A DNA stretch of 64,000 nucleotides from Chryseobacterium sp. S0630 (lineage in GTDB: Bacteria; Bacteroidota; Bacteroidia; Flavobacteriales; Weeksellaceae). This document shows positions 48,908-57,146 of this stretch, one piece after another. Position numbers and translations under genes: made by a program. The stretch's first letter is position 1. Each line of letters begins with the position of its first letter. The stretch is from assembly GCF_024158915.1 (NCBI RefSeq), contig NZ_JAMZGF010000002.1, positions 112,434 to 176,433 on the forward strand. Reading direction: 5' to 3'. Below the pieces are notes generated by a model, which saw nothing but the letters and a program-made list of their open reading frames with translations, did not search any database and was not told where the DNA came from.

Positions 48908-49528
48908 ATGAAAAAGATTTTTCTAGGCCTGGGCCTTATTGCAGGTACTTTTGCTTTTGCTCAAAACACTTCCACTTCTACTGAAGCTACTACTCCATCC
49001 ACATCTACTTCTAAAATCAAATTCGGTTTGAAAGCGGGACTTAATGTTTCCAATCTTTCTAATATGGATATGAATTCAAAAGCAGGATTTTATGGTGGTG
49101 TTTTTGTGAATATTCCTGTCGCTAAGGATTTTTCAATTCAACCGGAAGTTTTATACAGCGCTACGGGAGCTAAAGAAAAAGGAGGTAGTAATGCAAAACT
49201 CAATTTAGAATATCTTTCCGTTCCGGTAATGTTCCAATATAAGGCACTTCCAAATTTCTATGTAGAAGCAGGGCCTCAATTTAATTTTTTAATTGATGCA
49301 AGGTTAAAGAAAAGTGAATCTACAAGCCTTCTTAAAAATGGAACTCAATCTTTCGATTTTGGAATCGGATTGGGAGCAGGCTACTATATTACCAAAAACA
49401 TTGGGATAAATGTGAGATACACTGCCGGATTATCTGATATTGTAAAAACAAAATATCACTACGGATATGACAGAGAAGGATCTGTAAGAAATGGTGTATT
49501 CCAGGTAGGAGTAAACTACAAATTCTAA
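48908..49528 (+). CDS. Outer-membrane beta-barrel protein, paralogue 2
   Basis: This 206-aa protein begins MKKIFLGLGLIAGTFAFAQ, then a T/S-rich linker and the same strand pattern: IKFGLKAGLNVSNLSNMDMNSKAGFYGGVFVNIPVAKDFSIQPEVLYS, FYVEAGPQFNFLI and FQVGVNYKF at the end. It is most like paralogue 3. Function unknown beyond outer-membrane insertion. Confidence 0.87.
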   Translation: MKKIFLGLGLIAGTFAFAQNTSTSTEATTPSTSTSKIKFGLKAGLNVSNLSNMDMNSKAGFYGGVFVNIPVAKDFSIQPEVLYSATGAKEKGGSNAKLNLEYLSVPVMFQYKALPNFYVEAGPQFNFLIDARLKKSESTSLLKNGTQSFDFGIGLGAGYYITKNIGINVRYTAGLSDIVKTKYHYGYDREGSVRNGVFQVGVNYKF

Positions 49529-49573
49529 AGCTTTATTAAGCTTTTTTTCATTAAGTTTTTATAATTAAAGTGG

Positions 49574-49601
49574 AGTCGGATTAATTTAATCCGGCTTTTT
49601 T
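49574..49601 (+). terminator. Terminator of barrel gene 2
   Basis: GTCGGATTAA pairs with TTAATCCGGC and a T run follows, after a shorter AAGCTT-based hairpin just past the stop. Confidence 0.8.
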
Positions 49602-49666
49602 AGTACAATAAAAAAATTATTCTTCAAAAAATACAGTAAATAGTAGATTTACAGCACATTTAAACT

Positions 49667-49685
49667 TTGGCACGCCATTTGTTTC
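49667..49685 (+). promoter_or_regulatory. Sigma-54-like promoter, barrel gene 3
   Basis: TTGGCACGCCATTTGTT: exact TGGCACG at -24 with GG-N10-GT, 49 bp before the ATG at 49734. Confidence 0.65.
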
Positions 49686-49733
49686 TTAATGAAATGTTAA
49701 ATAAAACTTAATAACTATTAAAATATAAAACTT

Positions 49734-50318
49734 ATGAAAAAGATTTTTTTAGGCCTTGCCCTAGTAGCAGGTACTTTTGCATTCTCTCAGAAGACTTCAA
49801 CTTCTACTGCTTCAACTTCACCAGTTAGATTTGGTGTAAAAGCAGGTCTTAATATCTCTACTATTTCTAACAGCGATTTAAACTCAAAAGCTGGATTTTA
49901 TGGTGGTGTTTTTGCTAACATTCCAGTAGCACAAGACTTCTCTGTACAACCAGAAGTATTATATAGTGGTATGGGTGGTAAATACAAAGGTAACAGTGAT
50001 ATAAAACTTAACACAGATTATATCGCAGTACCTGTAATGTTACAATATAACCTGATTCCTAACTTATATGTAGAAGCTGGTCCTCAATTCGGTTTCCTTA
50101 TCAGTGCTAAAGGAAAGAGTAATGGTGGTTCTGTAGATGTTAAAGACAACTTGAAAACTTTTGATTTCGGAATTGGTCTTGGAGCTGGATATTATTTCAC
50201 ACAAAATATTGGAGTGAATCTAAGATATACTGCAGGATTATCTGATGTTCCTAAGAACAACAATGGTGATGCTGCCAGAAACGGAGTATTCCAGGTAGGT
50301 TTAGCTTACAAATTCTAA
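49734..50318 (+). CDS. Outer-membrane beta-barrel protein, paralogue 3
   Basis: This 194-aa protein has a signal peptide (MKKIFLGLALVAGTFAFSQ), a short linker and barrel strands (VRFGVKAGLNISTISNSDLNSKAGFYGGVFANIPVAQDFSVQPEVLYSG ... LYVEAGPQFGFLISAK), ending FQVGLAYKF. It shares long identical stretches with paralogues 1 and 2, so recent duplication is likely. Function unknown. Confidence 0.88.
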   Translation: MKKIFLGLALVAGTFAFSQKTSTSTASTSPVRFGVKAGLNISTISNSDLNSKAGFYGGVFANIPVAQDFSVQPEVLYSGMGGKYKGNSDIKLNTDYIAVPVMLQYNLIPNLYVEAGPQFGFLISAKGKSNGGSVDVKDNLKTFDFGIGLGAGYYFTQNIGVNLRYTAGLSDVPKNNNGDAARNGVFQVGLAYKF

Positions 50319-50340
50319 AAACAAACTTTCTATTCAATAC

Positions 50341-50371
50341 AAAGCCGGGTTTACAATAATCCGGCTTTTTT
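50341..50371 (+). terminator. Terminator of barrel gene 3
   Basis: AAAGCCGG pairs with CCGGCTTT and a T run follows, 22 bp past the stop. Confidence 0.9.
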
Positions 50372-50387
50372 ATTGTTTGAATATTTT

Positions 50388-50406
50388 TTGGCAAGAAATT
50401 TGCCTA
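50388..50406 (+). promoter_or_regulatory. Orphan sigma-54-like promoter
   Basis: TTGGCAAGAAATTTGCC: GG-N10-GC, one of the two closest matches to the consensus. The next gene starts 340 bp downstream and has its own promoter motif and a terminator in front, so this promoter has no protein gene. Confidence 0.6.
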
Positions 50407-50667
50407 TTGAATAGTTGATTGTACTCTATTCCGGAATTTCCAATTTTACAGTTCCTGTTTTACAATGAATAGGTATTGATTCAGTTGAGTATTCAATTGA
50501 AATTCAAACCTAAATCTAACTATTACCATTAATTTTTAACGAGAACTGCAACAAATGGCTGGACATTAGAGTGCACAACAGAATACTGAAAAGTGTTTTG
50601 TTTTATTTAAAATACATTTTGATTTCAATAGAAAAAGTCAGGTTTATTAGTTTAAGCCTGACTTTTT
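50407..50667 (+). ncRNA. ORF-less sigma-54-like transcription unit (small RNA or ghost barrel gene)
   Basis: From the orphan promoter to the terminator (50632-50667) about 250 nt have no frame beyond a few codons. The pre-terminator word TTTCAATAGAAAA matches the 3' UTR of barrel gene 1 (ATTCAATAGAAAA). So it is either the shell of a lost sixth barrel gene or a small-RNA unit. The extent is inferred from the two ends only. Confidence 0.4.
50632..50667 (+). terminator. Terminator of the ORF-less unit
   Basis: AAAAAGTCAGG (50632-50642) pairs with CCTGACTTTTT (50657-50667), an 11-bp perfect stem with a 14-nt loop. Confidence 0.9.
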
Positions 50668-50702
50668 CGCATACTGCATGATTTTTATCACTTCTACTCT
50701 TT

Positions 50703-50721
50703 ATGGCAGATATTTTGACGC
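50703..50721 (+). promoter_or_regulatory. Sigma-54-like promoter, barrel gene 4
   Basis: ATGGCAGATATTTTGACGC: GG-N10-GA spacing, 25 bp before the ATG at 50746, implying a short leader. Confidence 0.5.
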
Positions 50722-50745
50722 AAACAAAAAAATAAAACCTAAACC

Positions 50746-51444
50746 ATGAAAAAAATTTTTCTAGTACTTACACTTGTTGGCTCTTTTTTAATGAATGCAC
50801 AGGAAAAAGAACAGCCTTCCACCACACCATCTTCAGTAAAATTCGGGATTAAAGCCGGTTTCAATGGTTCTGCTTTCAGCAGAGGTGAAAGAAATGAAGT
50901 TGATAATAGTGAAAAAATAAAAGCAGGTTCACATATCGGAGTGTTTGCCAATATTCCTCTTGCTGAAAAATTCAGTATACAACCCGAGCTTCTTTTCAGC
51001 CAACTAGGCTCAAAAACGGAAGACCTCTTTATTCATGATTCGGGAGACTATTTTACGAAGCAGGAATATGATTACAAAACAAATTTAAACTACCTTACTC
51101 TTCCTATTATGGTTCAGTACAATATTCTTCCTCAATTGTATGTGGAAGCAGGACCGGAATTCGGTTTACTTCTGGGAGGAAAAATAGAGGGAGACGGAAG
51201 AAACGAAATGAGATACGATGGTACAACTGTTGTTAGTACTGAGAATTTCTCCAATAAAATTCCAATGAAAATATATAATAAGTTCAATTTCGGAATCGGA
51301 ATTGGTGCAGGATATTATTTTACTCAAAATTTTGGAGTGACCGCCAGATTTACGGCAGGTATAACAGGAATCTTCAAGAATGATTACGGTAATAAAGTCA
51401 GAAATAATGCGCTTCAGCTTGGAGTGGCTTATCGCTTTAAATAG
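50746..51444 (+). CDS. Outer-membrane beta-barrel protein, paralogue 4
   Basis: This 232-aa protein has the signal peptide MKKIFLVLTLVGSFLMNAQ and barrel strands (VKFGIKAGFNGSAFSRGE, IGVFANIPLAEKFSIQPELLFSQLG, YVEAGPEFGLLLGGK, FGIGIGAGYYFTQNFGVTARF), ending LGVAYRFK. It is longer and more divergent than paralogues 1-3, with an insertion near residues 90-150. Function unknown. Confidence 0.87.
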   Translation: MKKIFLVLTLVGSFLMNAQEKEQPSTTPSSVKFGIKAGFNGSAFSRGERNEVDNSEKIKAGSHIGVFANIPLAEKFSIQPELLFSQLGSKTEDLFIHDSGDYFTKQEYDYKTNLNYLTLPIMVQYNILPQLYVEAGPEFGLLLGGKIEGDGRNEMRYDGTTVVSTENFSNKIPMKIYNKFNFGIGIGAGYYFTQNFGVTARFTAGITGIFKNDYGNKVRNNALQLGVAYRFK

Positions 51445-51468
51445 AGATATTTATTATTTTCAAAACTG

Positions 51469-51500
51469 ATGCCGGGCTCTAAGAGTCCGGTATTTTTATT
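51469..51500 (+). terminator. Terminator of barrel gene 4
   Basis: ATGCCGGGCTCT pairs with AGAGTCCGGTAT (one mismatch) followed by a T run, 25 bp past the stop. Confidence 0.85.
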
Positions 51501-51728
51501 TCTATTCTTAAAAATAACCCAGAAAACTTAGTTAATTCTTAAAAAAGCTAATTTCAGTTTAAAATTTTTCATCATTTCAATTATCAACAATAAAGCTCAT
51601 CAGACGTTCAAGTATTTTCACAAAACATTCAGTTTGCAACATATTTATTCATCAAAAAGGGATAAATGATTGAAAAATAACTTCCTGAAAACAGCCTGAA
51701 AACCCTTATAAACAGGCATTTTTTAACT

Positions 51729-51746
51729 TTGGCAAGCAATTTGCAA
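51729..51746 (+). promoter_or_regulatory. Sigma-54-like promoter, barrel gene 5
   Basis: TTGGCAAGCAATTTGCAA: GG-N10-GC with the full TTGCA -12 element, the best match in the window. 63 bp before the ATG at 51810. Confidence 0.7.
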
Positions 51747-51809
51747 AATAATACGAGTCAGATTGAGAGATCATCCGGCACACAAATAGTAAAATTAAAA
51801 AATAAAATT

Positions 51810-52529
51810 ATGAAGAAGTTATTTTTAGGATTAGCATTAACTGCTGGTACGCTAGCTTTTGCTCAGGAGACAGAAACAAAGACGGAAACGAAAACAGTAA
51901 ATGCATCACCACTAAAAAAAGATGTTCAGCCTATTAGATTCGGGATTAAAGCAGGGGGAAACTCGGCTTATTTCAGTCAGCAGAAGTTTGGTATCAATAG
52001 CCAACAACTAGGTTTCCACGCTGGTGTATTCGTTAACATTCCAATTTCAAAACAATTCAGCTTCCAACCAGAGGTATTATACAATCAAATGGGTGCAAAG
52101 GATGTAATGTATTCTACAGAAACTGACAATGGTGTAACGAACGTAAAGACCAAGGTACAAAGCAGAGTAAAAATGGATTACATTTCAGTTCCTTTAATGG
52201 TTCAGATGAGACCAATGGAGAAGTTTTATATTGAAGCAGGACCTGAATTCAGTTATTTCATCAGTGGAAAGAATAAAGGAGAATCTACTGTAGCTAGTAC
52301 TACAGGAGGAGTGACAACCACTACTGCAAGTTCTCACTCTACAGATATTGACAAAGATATGATCAACAGATTCAATTTCGGATTAGGTCTTGGTTTAGGA
52401 TATGATATCACTTCCAATATCGGGATCAATGCAAGATATGTAAACAGCTTAACAAAGATTGATAAGAGCATGTCTGCTGCTGAAAATAACAACAGAGTAT
52501 TTCAGTTAGGTCTGAATTATAAATTCTAA
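51810..52529 (+). CDS. Outer-membrane beta-barrel protein, paralogue 5
   Basis: This 239-aa protein has a signal peptide (MKKLFLGLALTAGTLAFAQ), a T/E/K-rich linker of about 20 residues and barrel strands (IRFGIKAGGNSAYFSQQKFG ... FQPEVLYNQMGAKD ... FYIEAGPEFSYFISGK), ending LGLNYKF. I place the start at 51810; the upstream in-frame extension runs into the promoter region. It closes the five-gene array. Confidence 0.88.
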   Translation: MKKLFLGLALTAGTLAFAQETETKTETKTVNASPLKKDVQPIRFGIKAGGNSAYFSQQKFGINSQQLGFHAGVFVNIPISKQFSFQPEVLYNQMGAKDVMYSTETDNGVTNVKTKVQSRVKMDYISVPLMVQMRPMEKFYIEAGPEFSYFISGKNKGESTVASTTGGVTTTTASSHSTDIDKDMINRFNFGLGLGLGYDITSNIGINARYVNSLTKIDKSMSAAENNNRVFQLGLNYKF

Positions 52530-52578
52530 TCAAAGAACCAATTTTTTAACCCTAAGTGCAGAGTAATCTGTACGCATA

Positions 52579-52615
52579 AAATAGCCGGAAGTTTTTCTTC
52601 CGGCTATTTATATTA
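52579..52615 (+). terminator. Terminator of barrel gene 5
   Basis: AAATAGCCGGAAG pairs perfectly with CTTCCGGCTATTT, 13 bp stem and 5-nt loop. Confidence 0.92.
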
Positions 52616-52636
52616 GAATATAATTGTAACAGGCTT

Positions 52637-53584
52637 TTATTCAAATATTCTCGGATCATCACTGATGACACCGTCTATTCCCATCTCTTTTAATTCTTTT
52701 AATCTTTCTTTGGTATTTACAGTCCATGGGATTACTTTCATCCCTAATGAGTGGCATTCCTGCACTAATTGCGGGGTCACCAGCGTATGTTCAGGGCTGT
52801 AAATAGTAGGCGTAAAACTAAGGAACTTCATATCTCCGGCTACTCCAGTCAGATGATTAGGATACATTTTGAACTTTTCTACAGGAATATTTTTAAAATA
52901 AGCCTGTTGCTGTGCCAGTTTTTTATCATCTACCTTTTCTACAAGTAAAGCGGTCATGATTTTAGGGTAGTTTTTATGAAGAATTTCCAGTGTTCTGGGA
53001 TCAAAAGACTGAATGATCACTCTGTCCTGAATCTTTTTCTCGATAATAATCTTCATCATCAGATCTACAAATTCTTTCGGTTCAGGATGAAAAATAGTAT
53101 CAGAAAAAGGACGGGTTTTTGTTTCTATATTGTAAAAAGGCAATGGTCTTTTCAATTCTCGGGCATAAGCTTCAGATGCATCAATGACGTCTGAAAAGAG
53201 AGGTTTCTGAACCTTCATTTTCTTTTGATCAGGATAGTTATTCAATTTTTTTAATCCTACGTCAAATGTTTTGATCTTTGCATAAGGCATTTCATAAATT
53301 TTGTAATAAAAACCTGAATCTTTGGGAATATAGGTTCCATCTGGTTTTGTAACCAATTCCGGTGAAAGAAAAGCATCATGAGAAAGAATTATCTTTTTAT
53401 CTTTCGTGATGGCCAGATCCATTTCCAGAGTTGTCACATTCATTTTCAATGCGTTCTTCATGGCCGGGATTGTATTTTCGGGGTAAAGAGATTTTCCTCC
53501 ACGGTGTGCCTGATTATCAAAAGACTGTGAAGAGTAAAGCTGGGCAAACACCAGAAAGATCCCGGTAAAAAGTGCATTTTTCAT
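52637..53584 (-). CDS. Secreted glycerophosphodiester phosphodiesterase
   Basis: This 315-aa protein has a signal peptide (MKNALFTGIFLVFAQLYSSQ) and a GDPD TIM barrel: QAHRGGKSLYPENTIPAMKNAL with the catalytic histidine and glutamate, LEMDLAITKDKKIILSHDAFL with the metal-binding residues, and the end MGIDGVISDDPRIFE. It hydrolyses glycerophosphodiesters to glycerol 3-phosphate outside the cytoplasm. A TAATTTTG -7 box lies at 53605-53612 (minus strand). Confidence 0.9.
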   Translation of the reverse strand: MKNALFTGIFLVFAQLYSSQSFDNQAHRGGKSLYPENTIPAMKNALKMNVTTLEMDLAITKDKKIILSHDAFLSPELVTKPDGTYIPKDSGFYYKIYEMPYAKIKTFDVGLKKLNNYPDQKKMKVQKPLFSDVIDASEAYARELKRPLPFYNIETKTRPFSDTIFHPEPKEFVDLMMKIIIEKKIQDRVIIQSFDPRTLEILHKNYPKIMTALLVEKVDDKKLAQQQAYFKNIPVEKFKMYPNHLTGVAGDMKFLSFTPTIYSPEHTLVTPQLVQECHSLGMKVIPWTVNTKERLKELKEMGIDGVISDDPRIFE

Positions 53585-53604
53585 ATCCTGAAGTTTTAAT
53601 CTGA

Positions 53605-53612
53605 CAAAATTA
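53605..53612 (-). promoter_or_regulatory. Bacteroidota -7 box (TAATTTTG) of the GDPD gene
   Basis: The reverse complement of 53605-53612 reads TAATTTTG, 21 bp before the ATG at 53584. Confidence 0.5.
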
Positions 53613-53671
53613 AAACTCCTTTATATATTGTATAATACAGGAATATTAAGCTTTTGCTACATTTAAATAAC

Positions 53672-53702
53672 AAAAGAGCCGGATTATAAATCCAGCTCTT
53701 CT
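53672..53702 (-). terminator. Terminator of purF
   Basis: AGAGCCGGATT pairs with AATCCAGCTCT with one mismatch; on the minus strand it is followed by a T-rich tail, 27 bp past the purF stop. Confidence 0.8.
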
Positions 53703-53728
53703 ATTTTGATATTTTTTCGATCAAGAGA

Positions 53729-55228
53729 TTAATTGAATAAATCTACCTCTTCACCTTTTCCAACAGGATATTCTTCTGTAAAGCATCCGAAACAGTGATT
53801 AGCTGATCCTAAAATGTCTTTCAGGTTGTCTATACTTAAAAACTCTAAGGAATCTACCCCAAGATAATTTTTAAGTTCTTCCGTAGTCATATTTGCTGAG
53901 ATCAGATCATCTTTAGACGGAGTATCAATTCCCAGATAACAAGGAGCAATAATGGGTGGAGAAACACTTCTGAAGTGGATCTCTTTTACGCCTGCATCTT
54001 TTAAGATTTTAACCAGTCTTTTGGATGTTGTTCCACGAACAATAGAATCGTCAATAATGACTACTCTCTTATCTTTCATCTCAGAGATGATCGGGTTCAG
54101 CTTAAGGTTCACTACCCTTTCTCTCATTTCCTGTGTAGGAACGATGAAACTTCTTCCGATATATCTGTTTTTGATCAAAACAGGACGGAAAGGTATTCCT
54201 GAAGCTTTAGAGAAACCAATAGCAGCCGGAACTCCGGAATCCGGAACCCCAATTACCAAATCAGCTTCTACCGGAGCCTGTTCCCAGATTTTCTCTCCAG
54301 ATTTTTCTCTGATCTCGTATACATTGATGTTTTCTAAAGTAGAGTCAGGTCTTGCGAAATAAATATATTCGAAAGAACAGATTCTCTGCTTACCTTTCGC
54401 TTCATCCATCATATAAGAATGAAGTTTTCCAGGCTCGTTTTCATTGGTATAAATGATCTCACCAGGAAGGATATCACGCACATACTGAGCTCCTACAGCA
54501 TCCAATGCTACAGATTCAGAAGCCACTACATAAGATTTCTCATCAATAGCTCCCAACACTAACGGACGGATTCCGTTGAAGTCTCTGAACGCAAAGAATT
54601 TATTTCTGGTCATCCCTACTACGGAATAAGCTCCTTCGATCTTTTCCATTGTAGCTTTGATCGCTCCACGAAGACCTAAATCAAGGTTTTTCTGGATCAG
54701 TCTCAGGATTACTTCAGAATCGGAAGTTGCTCTGAAAACTACGCCTTCAGCTTCTAATTCTGCTTTTAATTCTTTGGCATTGGTAAGGTTACCGTTGTGT
54801 GCTATAGAAAGTATAATCTGGTCATATTCGTTTTTCGCGAAAAATGGCTGGAAATTATATTTCTTCTTATCTCCTGCAGTGGTATAACGGGTATGCCCAA
54901 TTGCAGAATTTCCCATAAAAGTTTCAGGTTCCTGAATTTCTTTATAAACATCCAAAACCAATCCCTCGTCTTTCATGTTGGTGATTCTTCCATCCTTTAA
55001 AACGGAAATACCACAAGCTTCCTGACCTCTGTGCTGTAATGCAAAAAGACCAAACTGTGAAAGAGAGAAAGTATCCAGATCATTATCCGAATACATTCCG
55101 AAGATCCCACACTCTTCATTAGGAGCATCCAGTCTTTCCTCTTCCTGAGTTCTGAAAAGATTCCTTCCGTAAGTCTGGGTTTCAAACTGTTTTAAATATT
55201 CACTTTTATGAATGTCTAAACTTTTCAT
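53729..55228 (-). CDS. purF: Amidophosphoribosyltransferase
   Basis: This 499-aa Ntn amidotransferase has the nucleophile cysteine at residue 40 after an unusually long 39-residue propeptide (cleavage NEE/CGIFG). The PRPP loop is VVIIDDSIVRGTTSKRL. Cysteines in RICSFEYIYFARPD, APCYLGID and HCFGCF match the [4Fe-4S] ligands of the B. subtilis-type enzyme. It makes phosphoribosylamine, the first step of purine synthesis. The IVS-type gene sits between it and purC. Confidence 0.93.
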   Translation of the reverse strand: MKSLDIHKSEYLKQFETQTYGRNLFRTQEEERLDAPNEECGIFGMYSDNDLDTFSLSQFGLFALQHRGQEACGISVLKDGRITNMKDEGLVLDVYKEIQEPETFMGNSAIGHTRYTTAGDKKKYNFQPFFAKNEYDQIILSIAHNGNLTNAKELKAELEAEGVVFRATSDSEVILRLIQKNLDLGLRGAIKATMEKIEGAYSVVGMTRNKFFAFRDFNGIRPLVLGAIDEKSYVVASESVALDAVGAQYVRDILPGEIIYTNENEPGKLHSYMMDEAKGKQRICSFEYIYFARPDSTLENINVYEIREKSGEKIWEQAPVEADLVIGVPDSGVPAAIGFSKASGIPFRPVLIKNRYIGRSFIVPTQEMRERVVNLKLNPIISEMKDKRVVIIDDSIVRGTTSKRLVKILKDAGVKEIHFRSVSPPIIAPCYLGIDTPSKDDLISANMTTEELKNYLGVDSLEFLSIDNLKDILGSANHCFGCFTEEYPVGKGEEVDLFN

Positions 55229-55245
55229 TTCTATTTTTTCTAATG

Positions 55246-55681
55246 ATTAGAAGTTAGATATTAGATGTTAGAAATTAGTCTAAGTTAACTTCAATTATAA
55301 TTTTAAACTTGCCTTTAATGAATAAATCATTTTTTGAATTTCAGCTAAAAGTTCCTTTAAAGGAGCTATTTTCATTTCAGATATAAAATTTAAATCAATC
55401 AGTAACTGAAGTTGAGTTTGTAGCTCATAAGTAGAACCAAACGCAATTCCAAGGAACTGATAAAATTCATTTTTATTATTTCTTCCGGCTCCCTCAGCAA
55501 TATTAGATTGTATCGAAACTGCACATCTTCTGATTTGAGATTGTAGTCCGGATTTTTCCTCCGTGGGTAATTCAGCAGAAATCAAATAAACTTCTTTCAC
55601 CAAAGCCATTGATTTTGTCCAAACCTTCAAATCTTCTATCCGATGTGATTTCATCCTAATTTCTAATATCTAACTTCTAAT
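55246..55681. repeat. Complementary ends flanking the IVS-type gene
   Basis: ATTAGAAGTTAGATATTAG (55246-55264) is the perfect inverse complement of CTAATATCTAACTTCTAAT (55663-55681), and GAAATTAG (55271-55278) complements CTAATTTC (55656-55663). The arms enclose exactly the four-helix-bundle gene and can form a long stem in the purC-purF transcript. Confidence 0.75.
55295..55654 (-). CDS. Four-helix-bundle protein of the 23S rRNA intervening-sequence (S23/IVP) family
   Basis: This 119-aa protein has the S23 pattern: HRIEDLKVWTKSMALVKEVYLIS, then GLQSQIRRCAVSIQSNIAEGAGR and FYQFLGIAFGSTYELQTQL. Relatives are encoded in 23S rRNA intervening sequences and in diversity-generating retroelements (Avd), where the fold binds nucleic acid. 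Here the gene lies in the purC-purF gap between 19-bp complementary ends, an IVS-like layout outside rRNA. Function unknown. Confidence 0.82.
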   Translation of the reverse strand: MKSHRIEDLKVWTKSMALVKEVYLISAELPTEEKSGLQSQIRRCAVSIQSNIAEGAGRNNKNEFYQFLGIAFGSTYELQTQLQLLIDLNFISEMKIAPLKELLAEIQKMIYSLKASLKL

Positions 55682-55689
55682 TTCTGAAA

Positions 55690-56412
55690 TTATTTTGCAA
55701 GTAAGTTCTTCAATCGGTTGTAGATTTCAACATAAGCCTCAGTAACTTCTCCTAAGTCTCTTCTGAATCTGTCTTTGTCTAATTTCTTCATGGTATCTTT
55801 ATCCCAAAGTCTGCAAGTATCAGGAGAGATTTCGTCTGCTAAGATGATTTCACCGTCTGAAGTTTTACCTAATTCGATTTTGAAATCTACCAGGATGATA
55901 TTGATTTTGTCAAACAGGTCGATAAGGATATCATTGATATCTGAAGATAACTCATACATCTCGTCAAGCTCTTCATAAGTAGCTGCTCCTAAGAAAACGG
56001 CATGGTGATCATTGATAAGCGGATCTCCCAATTCATCTTTTTTATAGCAGATATCGAAGATCGTTACCGGAGATTTAATTCCTTCTTCCACACCTAATCT
56101 TTGTGCCATACTTCCTGCAGAGTAGTTTCTTACTACCATTTCCAAAGGAATGATAGAAACTTTTCTTACCAGCTGCTCTCTTTCGTCTAATTTTTGGATG
56201 AAATGAGTTTTGATCCCTTTTTCATTTAAATATTCAAAAATAAGAGTTGTGATCGCGTTGTTCATTTCCCCTTTAAGGTCTACCTGACCTCTTTTTTGAG
56301 CATTAAATGCTGTAGCATCGTCTTTGAAACGTACTACTACTTCATCAGGATTATCGGTTGCAAATACTTGTTTTGCTTTCCCCTCGTACAACATTTCTTT
56401 CTTTTGACTCAT
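55690..56412 (-). CDS. purC: Phosphoribosylaminoimidazole-succinocarboxamide synthase
   Basis: This 240-aa protein has the SAICAR synthetase motifs: [49 protein letters not shown] and [28 protein letters not shown]. It joins CAIR and aspartate in purine synthesis. It lies upstream of purF in the same direction, separated by the IVS-type gene and its ends. Confidence 0.93.
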   Translation of the reverse strand: MSQKKEMLYEGKAKQVFATDNPDEVVVRFKDDATAFNAQKRGQVDLKGEMNNAITTLIFEYLNEKGIKTHFIQKLDEREQLVRKVSIIPLEMVVRNYSAGSMAQRLGVEEGIKSPVTIFDICYKKDELGDPLINDHHAVFLGAATYEELDEMYELSSDINDILIDLFDKINIILVDFKIELGKTSDGEIILADEISPDTCRLWDKDTMKKLDKDRFRRDLGEVTEAYVEIYNRLKNLLAK

Positions 56413-56448
56413 AATTTTACTTTCTAAATTGTAGTTAGATTTATTGAT

Positions 56449-57144
56449 TTATTTTATTATTATTCCTGTTAAGACAGCCAGTCCAAAACTCAGCAGTGTA
56501 CCAATTAATACATATTCTGTAAGCTTTCTCTGTTTTGCCTGTGCAAGGTCGCTGAATCTGAAAACAGATTTGGCAGCCACCATGAAACCTACGCCTTCCC
56601 AGTGATTCACCATGATAAAAGTGAAGACCAGCAGACGTTCTAAAATTCCGATATATTTTCCGGCACTTGATAAAGATTCGGTTTGAATAGTGTTGGGGCC
56701 ATCCGGAGCAGGCGTCCATGATGACAATAAGATTTTGATAAAAATAGAAGCTGGTGTTGTTAAAAACAGGGCAGCCATAATTACCTTTAAAAATTCCTGA
56801 TTCTGTAAAAACTCAAAGCTGAATTCCTGGAAATATAAAGAAACTCCACCAATCACCAGAACATGCAGCAACTGATCTATGAAAAACCATCTTTTCTTAG
56901 TCTTTACATTCTGAAAACTAAGCTTGGCTGCATCAATAATAAAGTGAGTAATTCCCACCAGAACAGCCACCCACCAAAGTTGAAGATCCCAAAGAAAAAC
57001 AAGACTTAAAATGGTGTGAATCAGAACATGAATGTATAAAAACTTACTTTTTAGTTTATAGTTTTCCTTATCTGCAACCCATGAATTTGGCTGAAGTATA
57101 AAATCTCCGAGTAGATGTGCCAATATGAGTTTGATAAAGATCAT
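56449..57144 (-). CDS. DUF3307 membrane protein
   Basis: This 231-aa protein has about six to seven hydrophobic segments; the N-terminal KLILAHLLGDFILQPNSWVADK and the histidines in GITHFIIDAAKL match DUF3307. It lies 2 bp downstream of the SatD-like gene, so they are co-transcribed under the twin operators at 57761. The function is unknown; the pairing is recurrent in Bacteroidota by my recollection of such loci. Confidence 0.82.
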   Translation of the reverse strand: MIFIKLILAHLLGDFILQPNSWVADKENYKLKSKFLYIHVLIHTILSLVFLWDLQLWWVAVLVGITHFIIDAAKLSFQNVKTKKRWFFIDQLLHVLVIGGVSLYFQEFSFEFLQNQEFLKVIMAALFLTTPASIFIKILLSSWTPAPDGPNTIQTESLSSAGKYIGILERLLVFTFIMVNHWEGVGFMVAAKSVFRFSDLAQAKQRKLTEYVLIGTLLSFGLAVLTGIIIK

Positions 57145-57146
57145 GC

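Noticed and set aside
55295..55654. Diversity-generating retroelement Avd gene
   Set aside because: The fold is shared with Avd, but there is no reverse transcriptase, template repeat or variable repeat nearby.
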